A stretch of DNA of 8,628 nt from JBLNBU01 sp050260215 (GCA_050260215.1 JBLNBU010000179.1:1-8628); one strand, 5' to 3'; shown: positions 1 to 6,493, counted from the stretch's first letter. Program-made: numbers and translations. The notes: generated by a model not told the origin, from the letters alone.

Positions 1-1009
1 CCAGGCGGTCGACGTCTGGTTCGGGCAGGCCATGCCGGCCCTGAACGCCGCTGCCGACGACCTGATCGCCTATGGGCGCACCATCATTCCCGATGCCTGC
101 ACGCGACTGGACGCCGCCCTCAAGGGCGGCGACCAGGCGACCGCCCGCAAGGTGATGGAGATGCTGATGGCCGAGGCCACCGCAAGGGCCCAGCGCATCG
201 GCAACCTGCCCGGCCAGCTCGACACCCTGGTGGTCGCCGCCGCGGGCTTCCGCGACGCGTACAACCGGCTGGAACGCAATCCGCCGGTGCGGGTGATGCT
301 TCACGACATCCCCTTCCTGTGCCTCAGCCACGACGACGCCGGCCAGGTCATCGCCGGCGACGTCCGCAATGATTCGCCCGCCAACTGGTGGACGGTCCAT
401 CAAGATCCCAGCAACGGCTTCACCATCCTGGTCGCCCACGACGGGCGGCTGCTGTACGCTCCGCCGCATCCGTTCATGTTCATGACCGACGCCCCGATGC
501 CACGCCGTTCAGGCATATATCCGCTAATGATCGAAAAGGAATTCCCGCGGCCGGTCGTCGTCGCCGGGGAGACCATTTCCGAGCACCGGGAACTGGTCAA
601 CTTCCTGGTTCCCGGCCCGGGGCAGGCCGGCTGCATCAGCAGCGTCCTGGCCATCGAACACACCCTGGATTGCTGCGGCAACGACGGCTGGCAGCAGGGC
701 ACGCCGATCCTGCACTGGATGCAGAATGGCGGCGCCAACCAGCGATGGTCGTTCGATCCGCCGTTCCGCCCGACCCGGGAAGTGTGGTTCCACGAGGCCA
801 TCATGCCCTTGGCCGAGGCCACCGGCGGCCTGCCCGCCGTCGAGCATCTCGAGGGCGACTGGCTGGCCATCGTCCACGACATGCAGTTCGGCATCCAATC
901 CCTGCAGTCGCTGTCCACCAACAGCCCGCTGCTGGCGCAGCTGAACATGCAGCAGGTCATTTCCGCATGGGCCCACCTCGCCGACGAGGTCGCGGCCGCC
1001 CGGGTCTGA
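1..1009 (+). CDS. Unrecognised protein with a ricin/beta-trefoil-like lectin motif (5' end outside window)
   Basis: The reading frame is open from the left edge (ten codons before the Met at 32, including DVWFGQA), so the start probably lies outside the window and the Met at 32 is internal. Numbering from that Met, residues 1-80 are predicted helical and alanine-rich. Residues 85-240 look beta-rich. Residues 201-239 resemble one repeat of a ricin B-type trefoil: a short SVLAI strand, then GTPILHW (223-229) and NGGANQRW (232-239), the last matching the QxW signature. Residues 103-122 (AGQVIAGD through NWWTV) may be a weaker repeat. The C-terminal 75 residues are again helical and start with VWFHEAIMPL, which resembles the VWFGQAMPAL segment at the left edge. 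No membrane segment is visible, and the N-terminus is missing, so a signal peptide cannot be judged. The stop lies 4 bp from the stop of the convergent kinase gene. Function is unknown; carbohydrate binding is an inference from one motif. Confidence 0.75.
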   Translation, partial: QAVDVWFGQAMPALNAAADDLIAYGRTIIPDACTRLDAALKGGDQATARKVMEMLMAEATARAQRIGNLPGQLDTLVVAAAGFRDAYNRLERNPPVRVMLHDIPFLCLSHDDAGQVIAGDVRNDSPANWWTVHQDPSNGFTILVAHDGRLLYAPPHPFMFMTDAPMPRRSGIYPLMIEKEFPRPVVVAGETISEHRELVNFLVPGPGQAGCISSVLAIEHTLDCCGNDGWQQGTPILHWMQNGGANQRWSFDPPFRPTREVWFHEAIMPLAEATGGLPAVEHLEGDWLAIVHDMQFGIQSLQSLSTNSPLLAQLNMQQVISAWAHLADEVAAARV

Positions 1010-1013
1010 CCGA

Positions 1014-2858
1014 TCAGTCCGCGGCGGGCAGCATCAGGTGGAAGGTGCTGCCCTGCCCCGGAACCGAATCGAGGAAGATGCGGCCGCGGTGGCGGTCGAC
1101 GATGCGCTTGCAGATGGGCAGGCCCATGCCGGTGCCGCCATAGGCCGCCGCCGGGTGCAGGCGGCGGAACAGGCCGAAGATTTCGCCGTGGTACTGGGGT
1201 TCGATGCCGATGCCGTTGTCGGCGACGGTGATCTCGACCTCGTTGCCGACCCGTCGGCCCTCGACCTGCACCACCGGGGCCACCCCGGGGCGGTGGAATT
1301 TCAGCGCATTGGACAACAGGTGGCGGAACAGCTCGGTCAGCTGGTCGCGGTCGCCCAGCACCGCAGGCAGGCTGCCGACCGCCACCGCGGCGCCGTCATC
1401 GGCAGGACTGCGCTGCAGGCCGGCCAGGGCAGCCGCCACCACGGCGCCGGTGTCGACGCGGGCGAAGGCGCCGCCGGGAGTGTCCAGCCGCGAATAGTCG
1501 AGCAGGTCGTTGATCTGCTCGTGCATGCGCCGCGCGCCGGCGACCATGAAGTCGATGTACTGGCGCCCCTCGTCGTCGAGGCGGTCGCGGTAGCGTTGCT
1601 CGACCATCTGGGCGAACGAGACGATGTTGCGCAGCGGCTCCTGCAGGTCGTGGGAGGCGACGTGGGCAAAACGCTCGAGTTCGACGTTCGAGCGGGTCAG
1701 CTGGTCGACCATCTGCATCAGGCGCTCCTCGCCACGGCGCAGGCCACTGACGTCGGTAACCATGCACAGCACCCGCGTGCCTTGGCGCGTGACCAGCAGG
1801 CTGGTGGCGATCATCACCTCGACCGGCCCCAGGTCGGGATGGTGCAGGCGGGCCTCGAAGCGTTCGCAAGTTCCGCCGGCGCAGCCCGACAGGTGGGCCA
1901 GGGCGGCCGGTGCATCCTCGGGGGCCAGGAAATCCGAGGCGGGATGGCCGACCATGGCCTCGGACGTGCGGCCGACCAGCCGACCCATGACCGCGTTTGC
2001 GTAGACGGTGACGGCCGAGCAGTCGACCACCCACACGCCTTCCTGGGCGGTCTCGACCATGCGGCGATAGCGGTCCTCGCTTTCCGACAGGACCGCCAGG
2101 GCGTGGTCGCGCTGGATGGCGGTGCGGCGCAGGCGCGACGAGCCGAGCACGATGGCCGCCAGCCCGCCCAGCCACAGCAGGACGTGGATGACCCCGTCGG
2201 CAAAGATCTCGTGGCGCATCACCCGGTAATATGGCACCAGGGGCACCACCACTCCGATGCCGCCGCGCACCTCGCCGACCTTGACCCCGGTGTCGCCGTG
2301 GCACTTCATGCAGCCCGGCTCCATGATCATCGCCCGCATGACGCGCAGCGCCGGCTGCCCGTCCACGTCGACCACCTCGGAGATACGGCGCTCGCCCGCC
2401 TCGAAGCGGTGCAGCGCCGCTTCCTCCCAGGCGTCGGGGGCGTTGATGGGATTGAGCAGCTTCAGGCTGGTGATGCGCCCGCGGATGCCGTACAGCTCGC
2501 CGAAATAGGACATGGTCTGGCGCAGCATGTAGGCCGGGTTCATCAGCGTCAGCCGGCGCCCGCTGGGCGTGGTCAGGTCGCGTTCGGGCACGTGGGCCAG
2601 ATAGGGGTTGGGCGGGGTGTTGTCGTCCACCGGCACGTAGACGCCGCCGTGGGACGTGCCCCACAGGCGCATGGCCAGGTCCTTGTCCAGGTTCGCCCGG
2701 GCCTCGTTGGCGGCCAGGTTGGCCACCTCCTCGCGGTGGTGGTAGACGGTCAGCGCAAACGAGATCGACAGCACCAACGTCCACAAGCCGCAGGCCAGCA
2801 GCACCAGACGCGAGGTCCAGTGGCGGGTTCCGGTCCCTATGGTGCCGTCGTGCTCCAT
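1014..2858 (-). CDS. Membrane sensor histidine kinase with periplasmic CxxCH (DUF3365/Tll0287-like) domain, PAS, HisKA and HATPase
   Basis: This 614-residue protein is an inner-membrane sensor kinase. A membrane segment at about 18-39 and another at about 223-240 bracket a periplasmic region. That region resembles the DUF3365/Tll0287-like sensor domain and carries GCMKCHGD with C183, C186 and H187, a c-type haem attachment motif, so redox or ligand sensing through haem is plausible. A PAS domain follows (about 261-370), then HisKA with the phospho-acceptor H403 in ASHDLQEPLRN, the variant common in phytochrome-like kinases. The ATPase domain has the N box (N517 in SNALKF), DNGIGI (547-552), an F box (FGLFRR) and GGTGMGL (574-580). 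All catalytic motifs are intact. There is no receiver domain and no response regulator gene beside it, so its partner is unknown. The ATG start has a GGGGGG stretch just upstream and a strong extended -10 promoter. Family assignment is firm; the signal sensed is inference. Confidence 0.95.
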   Translation of the reverse strand: MEHDGTIGTGTRHWTSRLVLLACGLWTLVLSISFALTVYHHREEVANLAANEARANLDKDLAMRLWGTSHGGVYVPVDDNTPPNPYLAHVPERDLTTPSGRRLTLMNPAYMLRQTMSYFGELYGIRGRITSLKLLNPINAPDAWEEAALHRFEAGERRISEVVDVDGQPALRVMRAMIMEPGCMKCHGDTGVKVGEVRGGIGVVVPLVPYYRVMRHEIFADGVIHVLLWLGGLAAIVLGSSRLRRTAIQRDHALAVLSESEDRYRRMVETAQEGVWVVDCSAVTVYANAVMGRLVGRTSEAMVGHPASDFLAPEDAPAALAHLSGCAGGTCERFEARLHHPDLGPVEVMIATSLLVTRQGTRVLCMVTDVSGLRRGEERLMQMVDQLTRSNVELERFAHVASHDLQEPLRNIVSFAQMVEQRYRDRLDDEGRQYIDFMVAGARRMHEQINDLLDYSRLDTPGGAFARVDTGAVVAAALAGLQRSPADDGAAVAVGSLPAVLGDRDQLTELFRHLLSNALKFHRPGVAPVVQVEGRRVGNEVEITVADNGIGIEPQYHGEIFGLFRRLHPAAAYGGTGMGLPICKRIVDRHRGRIFLDSVPGQGSTFHLMLPAAD

Positions 2859-2880
2859 TCGGCCCCCCTATTGGGAATAG

Positions 2881-2889
2881 ATTATACCA
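2881..2889 (-). promoter_or_regulatory. Extended -10 promoter of the histidine kinase gene
   Basis: On the minus strand this reads TGGTATAAT, a perfect extended -10 element (TGn followed by TATAAT). No good -35 box lies 16-18 bp upstream, as expected for this promoter type. The start of transcription would fall near 2874, giving a leader of about 16 nt that contains the purine-rich ribosome site at 2863-2869. Confidence 0.55.
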
Positions 2890-2903
2890 CTTCCGTCCAC
2901 GAC

Positions 2904-2932
2904 TTCACGCCGTTCCGTCGCTCGGCTATCCT
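2904..2932 (+). promoter_or_regulatory. Candidate sigma70-type promoter of the first ParA-like gene
   Basis: TTCACG (2904-2909) and TATCCT (2927-2932) are separated by 17 bp, each matching four of six bases of the sigma70 consensus. Transcription would begin near 2939, about 20 nt before the ATG at 2959, with a strong ribosome site (GGAAAGGAAGG, 2945-2955) between. It lies back to back with the kinase promoter, within a 100-bp divergent region. Confidence 0.35.
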
Positions 2933-2958
2933 TCTGGACCTCGAGGAAAGGAAGGCCG

Positions 2959-4041
2959 ATGGAAACGACCCCGGTGGAGACGGCGCCGCTGACGGTTGCG
3001 GTGTTCAACCACAAGGGCGGCGTGGCCAAGACCACCACGGCCTGCAACCTGGCGGTCTGCCTGGCCGCCCACGGCAGCCGGGTGCTGCTGGTCGACCTGG
3101 ACATGCAGGGCAACGCCACCAACAGCTTCGGGGTGTCGCCGCTCCCGGCCACCGGTGCATGCGAGGTGCTGGCGGGGACCGCCTCGCTGGCCGAGGCCAT
3201 GCTGCCCACCCTGTATCCCGGCGTCACCGTGCTGCCCGCCACCATCAGCCTGCGCGGGGCCGAGGCCGCGTTCCCCAGTGACGCCCAGCCGCCGCGCCTG
3301 CTGGCCGAGCGCCTGGCCGCCGGCGGCGTCGGCCGCTTCGCCGACGTGGTGGTGGTCGACTGCCCGCCGGCGCTGGGCGCCATGACCACCCTGGCGCTGG
3401 GCTCGGCGGGGGCGGTGCTGATCCCGGTGCGCCCCGACCCCTTCGCCCACGAAGGCCTGGTCAACAGCTGGTACGAGATCGGCCGCATCCGCCAGCGACT
3501 GAACCCCACCTTGGCCAATGCCGGCATCTTGCTGACCATGAGCGGGGCCGAGCCGGCCGGCGAGGATGTAGCCCGCCTGATCCGCGCCGAGTTCGGCGAG
3601 CAGGTCTATTCCGTCGAGGTGCCCACCGACCTGCAGGTGGCCGAAGCCGCCCAGATGGCCCTGCCGGTGGCGGTGCTGGACCCCGACGCGCCGGCCGGCC
3701 GCGCCTATATGGAAGCGACCGAGGAACTGGTTCGCCGCATGGCCCGCCACCAGCGTCCCGGCGCCGCCCGCACCCTGCCGCAGGCCACCACCGACGCCGC
3801 GCTCAACACCCTGCGCGACTGGCGTGCCCACATGCACGCCGCCCTGCTGCGCCGCCCCGACCGCGGCCGCGAATTCTCCGGCGACCGCCCCTCGCCCTTG
3901 CGCCTGCCCGAGGACGACGACTTCGAGGCGGTCCCGCCAAGGCCGCGCCAACGCCTGGGATGGCTGATCCCGCTCCTGCTCGGCCTGGCCGCCGGCGCCC
4001 TGGGCGAGGCGGTGACGGGGGTGGTGAGAAGGCTGCTGTGA
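2959..4041 (+). CDS. ParA/Soj-like ATPase with C-terminal membrane anchor (paralogue 1)
   Basis: This 360-residue P-loop ATPase belongs to the ParA/MinD superfamily. The deviant Walker A is KGGVAKTT (19-26), with signature lysine K19 and catalytic K24; alanine replaces the usual glycine before K24. Walker A' is DLDMQGNAT (D46, D48) and Walker B is VVVDCPPALG (131-140). The core ends near residue 265 with the Soj-like LNPTLANAGILLTM block. An additional linker of about 65 residues follows, containing a short helix with LRDW (285-288) and an acidic/proline stretch. A membrane segment comes next (about 334-351, starting WLIPLLLGLAAG) and the protein ends VVRRLL. Family members of about 250-300 residues normally lack such an anchor. 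The Soj-type PRNVRLSEA segment is PTDLQVAEA here, without its arginines. The start is well supported by GGAAAGGAAGG upstream. The gene is convergent with a paralogue 29 bp away. No parB is nearby, so a role in plasmid or chromosome partition is not supported. Confidence 0.93.
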   Translation: METTPVETAPLTVAVFNHKGGVAKTTTACNLAVCLAAHGSRVLLVDLDMQGNATNSFGVSPLPATGACEVLAGTASLAEAMLPTLYPGVTVLPATISLRGAEAAFPSDAQPPRLLAERLAAGGVGRFADVVVVDCPPALGAMTTLALGSAGAVLIPVRPDPFAHEGLVNSWYEIGRIRQRLNPTLANAGILLTMSGAEPAGEDVARLIRAEFGEQVYSVEVPTDLQVAEAAQMALPVAVLDPDAPAGRAYMEATEELVRRMARHQRPGAARTLPQATTDAALNTLRDWRAHMHAALLRRPDRGREFSGDRPSPLRLPEDDDFEAVPPRPRQRLGWLIPLLLGLAAGALGEAVTGVVRRLL

Positions 4042-4048
4042 GCTTTCG

Positions 4049-4069
4049 CTGGGGGCTTCACTCCCCCGC
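4049..4069. terminator. Possible weak bidirectional hairpin between the convergent ParA-like genes
   Basis: GGGGG (4051-4055) can pair with CCCCC (4063-4067) across a 7-nt loop in the 29-bp gap between the two stop codons. The stem is only five G-C pairs and there is no T tract on either strand, so it is a weak terminator candidate. Its position between convergent stops is the main support. Confidence 0.3.
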
Positions 4070-4070
4070 C

Positions 4071-5204
4071 CTAGCCCCACTTCATCCCGGCCACGAAGCC
4101 CAGTACCGCGCCCAGGGCCACCAGCAGGACGGCGACGCCGACCTTCCACCAGGGGGAAGCGGCGAAGGCGTGGTCGCGCTCGTCCAGGGCGGAACCCCAG
4201 TTGGGGATGGGGGGCTGGCCGTGCTCGTCGGCGGGGACGGAGTTGGCCATGGCCTCGCGCCCCCATTCCTCGAGGTTGGCCACCGCCAGTGCGCGGGTGA
4301 AGGCGGGGCGATCCTCGGGCGCGGCAGCGGGTTCGTCCTCCACATAGGGGTCGGCGGGGACGGCGGCGACCGGGCGCAACGCTCCGGCGGCGACGCGGTC
4401 GATCAGCAGTTGGGCCAGGTCGAGATAGGCACGGCTGGCCGGCGCTTCGGGCGCCATGGCCACCACCGGCAGGTCGCGCACCGAGGCACGCATCACCGTC
4501 GAATCGCGCGGCACCACCACCGGCAGCACCCGCTCGCCGAATTCGGTGCGGATGGTTTCGGCCATGCGGGCATGCACGTCCTCGTTCTCGGCCATGGTCA
4601 GCAGGATGCCGGCCACTTCCAGCCCGGGATTGAGATGCGAGCGGATGCGCAGGATGTGGTGCCAGGCCTTGTGCAGGCCGTCACGCGCCATGGGCTCGGG
4701 CGCCACCGGCAGCAGCACCGCGTCGCCGGCAACCAAAGCGTTGACCGGCAGCATGCCCAAAGCCGGCGGGCAGTCGACCACCACCCAGTCGACCCCGTCG
4801 GGCAGCCGCTCCAGGGCGTGGGCCAGCTGGCGCTGGGGCTGGTCGGCGACCGCCAGCTCGATGTCGGCGCCCGCCAGTTCGGCGGTGGCGCCGCACACCC
4901 ACAGGCCGGGATAGGGGGTGGGCTTGCGCGCCTTCTTCAGGCTGGCGCGGCCCGAGATCAGCTCGTAGGCGCCGGTCGGCGGCGGCCCGACCAGGCCCAG
5001 GCTGCTGGTGGCGTTGCTTTGCGAATCGAGGTCGATGACCACCACCGAGCGGCCGAAGGCAGCCAGCGCCACCGCCAGGTTGACGCTGGTGGTGGTCTTG
5101 CCGATGCCGCCCTTCTGGTTGAACACCACCAGCACGGTGGGGCGCGGCCCACGGGCAGATGCGGGCGCGGCGCCCTCGTCGTCGTCGTCTTCCTCGTCGG
5201 CCAT
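4071..5204 (-). CDS. ParA/Soj-like ATPase with C-terminal membrane anchor (paralogue 2)
   Basis: This is a 377-residue paralogue of the ParA-like ATPase on the other strand. The frame is open further upstream, to 5339, but the ATG at 5204 is preferred: it has AAGGGG (5211-5216) six bases upstream, and the extra 45 residues do not look like a ParA N-terminus. The protein starts with an acidic tail (MADEEDDDDEG). Deviant Walker A is KGGIGKTT (31-38), Walker A' is VIDLDSQSNAT (D58, D60) and Walker B is VVVDCPPALG (141-150). The core shares many blocks with paralogue 1, including HLNPGLEVAGILLTM. A linker of about 80 residues contains a short helix with LEEW (311-314). A membrane segment follows (about 353-373, WWKVGVAVLLVALGAVLGF) and the protein ends MKWG. 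The segment matching Soj PRNVRLSEA is PRDSTVMRA. It is divergent from a MarR-type regulator that may control it. Membrane-bound positioning or scaffolding is an inference; no parB is present. Confidence 0.93.
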   Translation of the reverse strand: MADEEDDDDEGAAPASARGPRPTVLVVFNQKGGIGKTTTSVNLAVALAAFGRSVVVIDLDSQSNATSSLGLVGPPPTGAYELISGRASLKKARKPTPYPGLWVCGATAELAGADIELAVADQPQRQLAHALERLPDGVDWVVVDCPPALGMLPVNALVAGDAVLLPVAPEPMARDGLHKAWHHILRIRSHLNPGLEVAGILLTMAENEDVHARMAETIRTEFGERVLPVVVPRDSTVMRASVRDLPVVAMAPEAPASRAYLDLAQLLIDRVAAGALRPVAAVPADPYVEDEPAAAPEDRPAFTRALAVANLEEWGREAMANSVPADEHGQPPIPNWGSALDERDHAFAASPWWKVGVAVLLVALGAVLGFVAGMKWG

Positions 5205-5231
5205 GTCCCGCCCCTTCCCGAAGTCCCTGAG

Positions 5232-5261
5232 ACAATAGCGCCAGGCCCGGCACCGGTTCAA
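5232..5261 (-). promoter_or_regulatory. Candidate promoter of the second ParA-like gene
   Basis: On the minus strand TTGAAC (5256-5261) and TATTGT (5232-5237) are separated by 18 bp, each matching four of six consensus bases. Transcription would start near 5225, about 20 nt before the ATG at 5204, with the ribosome site between. This agrees with choosing 5204 rather than a start upstream of the promoter. Confidence 0.4.
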
Positions 5262-5333
5262 CGGGGCGCCAACCGACGTGATCCGTTCACATGCTGTTGG
5301 CAAATCGTTGTTGTATGGGTCTGGGAAAGTGCC

Positions 5334-5339
5334 TATCAT
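5334..5339 (+). promoter_or_regulatory. Candidate -10 box of the MarR-type gene
   Basis: TATCAT differs from the consensus -10 by one base. A weak -35 (TTGTAT, 5311-5316) lies 17 bp upstream. The predicted start of transcription, about 5346-5347, coincides with the GTG proposed as the translation start, so the message would be leaderless if both calls are right. Confidence 0.3.
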
Positions 5340-5346
5340 CCCGAGC

Positions 5347-5811
5347 GTGACCCAGCCTTACTTCGACATAATCCGCCTGATCGAACGACTGCACAGGCAC
5401 TTTCTCGACGTCCTGCGCGCCGAGTTGCGCCGCCTTGGCATCGAAGACATCAATGCTGTCCAGGCCTTGCTGCTCTACAACATCGGCGAGAACGAGGTGG
5501 TCATCCGCGACCTCAAGGACCGCGGCTACTACCAGGGCTCCAACGTCTCCTACAACATCAAGGCGCTGACCGAGTGCGGTTACTTGATGCAGGAGCGCTC
5601 GCCCCACGACCGCCGTTCGGTCCGCCTCAAGCTGACCGACAAGGGCCTGGCGCTGTGCAATGCGATCCGCAAGCTGCAGAACGACCTGGCCGGCGCGCTC
5701 GGCCAGGACGAAGCGACGCGGACCCAGCTGGCCGACACCCTGGGCACCATGCAGCGCCTCGAGCGCACCTGGACCGACTTCATCCACTACGGCCAGATCC
5801 GCGCCGGCTGA
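5347..5811 (+). CDS. MarR-family winged-helix transcriptional regulator (LdtR/PetP-like)
   Basis: This 154-residue protein has the MarR layout. An N-terminal dimerisation helix (FDIIRLIERLHRHFLDVLR) is followed by helix-turn-helix residues about 52-80, with likely recognition helix GSNVSYNIKALTECGYL. The wing carries ERSPHDRRSVRLKLTDKG (83-100), and a long C-terminal helix closes the dimer. The sequence resembles the alphaproteobacterial LdtR/PetP type, which has regulatory roles in cell-wall or respiratory genes, but the target here cannot be read from sequence. The start is uncertain. GTG at 5347 (VTQPYFD) fits the family N-terminus, but no good ribosome site precedes it. In-frame GTG codons at 5329 and 5278 are alternatives, and GGGAAAG at 5323-5329 is too far from 5347 to serve it. 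The gene is divergent from the second ParA-like gene across 142 bp, making that gene and itself the most likely targets. Its stop is 6 bp from that of convergent chaC. Confidence 0.9.
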   Translation: MTQPYFDIIRLIERLHRHFLDVLRAELRRLGIEDINAVQALLLYNIGENEVVIRDLKDRGYYQGSNVSYNIKALTECGYLMQERSPHDRRSVRLKLTDKGLALCNAIRKLQNDLAGALGQDEATRTQLADTLGTMQRLERTWTDFIHYGQIRAG

Positions 5812-5817
5812 GCCCGG

Positions 5818-6369
5818 TCAGATTCCCGCACCCTGATCGATGATTCCGGTCAGCCGCTCGACGGCGACCAGCAGGTCGTGCAGGTCGGGATCGACGAAGC
5901 CGTCCTGTTCCAGGTGGCGGACGGTGTTGATCAGGTAGTCGCGGTTCAGCCCGCCCACCCCTTGCGCATCCATGATCACCTGGGCCGCCTCGTCGGCGGG
6001 GCGGCGGCCGGCATAGTTGTGGTGGGCGCGGTCGGCGACGAAGGTATAGGCCGAGACGGTGCCGCCGCCGTCCAGCGTCACCGGCAGCCGCCGCGGCTGG
6101 TAGGCATAGCCGATCATCTCGCGCTCGGTCAGATAGTCGATCACCGCAGCCTCGCGGCTGGCCTCGACCCGGAAGGCGACGCCGCGGCACGAGCCGCCCT
6201 CGTCCAGGCCCAGCACCAGGCCGGGCTTGTCGGCGGTGCCGCGCCAGTGGCGCGACCACACGCAGAATGCCCGGTGCCAGCCGTCGAGCACGGCGACCCG
6301 GCGCTCGTCGCAGTCGAACCCCGGCCGCCACATCAGCGACCCGTAGCCGAAGACCCAGAAGCTGTTCAT
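5818..6369 (-). CDS. chaC: ChaC-type gamma-glutamylcyclotransferase
   Basis: The 183-residue protein belongs to the ChaC family. These cytosolic enzymes degrade glutathione to 5-oxoproline and Cys-Gly by acting on its gamma-glutamyl group. The N-terminal substrate-binding loop VFGYGSLMW (7-15) is present. The acidic catalytic residue is probably E84 in the REM motif (83-85), matching the conserved glutamate of characterised ChaC proteins. Conserved family segments follow: YQP (90-92), the NYAG region (118-121), and GLNRDYLINTV plus HLEQDG near the C-terminus. Length fits bacterial ChaC. The ATG at 6369 places VFGYGSLMW at the usual distance from the start; a GTG at 6390 adds seven residues and is less likely. 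It has no operon partners. Its stop lies 6 bp from that of the MarR-type gene, and it is divergent from aroG. The assignment is firm at family level; substrate preference is inferred. Confidence 0.93.
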   Translation of the reverse strand: MNSFWVFGYGSLMWRPGFDCDERRVAVLDGWHRAFCVWSRHWRGTADKPGLVLGLDEGGSCRGVAFRVEASREAAVIDYLTEREMIGYAYQPRRLPVTLDGGGTVSAYTFVADRAHHNYAGRRPADEAAQVIMDAQGVGGLNRDYLINTVRHLEQDGFVDPDLHDLLVAVERLTGIIDQGAGI

Positions 6370-6378
6370 CGCCCGATG

Positions 6379-6395
6379 CCGTTGGGGCACAACGG
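6379..6395. promoter_or_regulatory. Perfect inverted repeat between chaC and aroG, possible operator
   Basis: CCGTTG and CAACGG are perfect 6-bp arms around a 5-nt spacer (GGGCA), 10 bp upstream of the chaC ATG within the 124-bp divergent region. The spacing fits a dimeric repressor site or a small hairpin in the chaC leader. No regulator can be assigned, and an arm this short can arise by chance. Confidence 0.3.
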
Positions 6396-6493
6396 GTGGA
6401 TTGTGGACCCACTGGAATTATCTGTGAAGGAGTCGTATAGAGTGCCCTTCCCGTTTTCGCAGGCGCGAGACGGCAGAAATCCCAGAGGACCCC

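Noticed and set aside
2580..2600. CACGTG core reminiscent of a parS site
   Set aside because: The flanking bases do not match the parS palindrome, and the site lies inside the histidine kinase coding sequence.
1038..3281. Very long open frame (747 codons) on the plus strand
   Set aside because: It runs antisense through the histidine kinase and into the ParA-like gene. Its product is low-complexity and rich in Gly, Ala, His and Gln with no domain, as is usual for a shadow frame in GC-rich DNA.
5205..5339. N-terminal extension of the second ParA-like protein from a start at 5339
   Set aside because: The 45 extra residues do not resemble the family, the proposed promoter lies inside this stretch, and a good ribosome site precedes the ATG at 5204.
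3960..5843. Open frame of 627 codons on the plus strand opposite the second ParA-like gene
   Set aside because: Its composition is typical of a shadow frame, and the minus-strand frame has intact Walker motifs and a ribosome site.
6376..6493. Leader peptide or attenuator upstream of aroG
   Set aside because: An open frame from ATG 6376 runs on into aroG in another frame with no run of Phe, Trp or Tyr codons and no stop. No terminator/antiterminator pair is visible.
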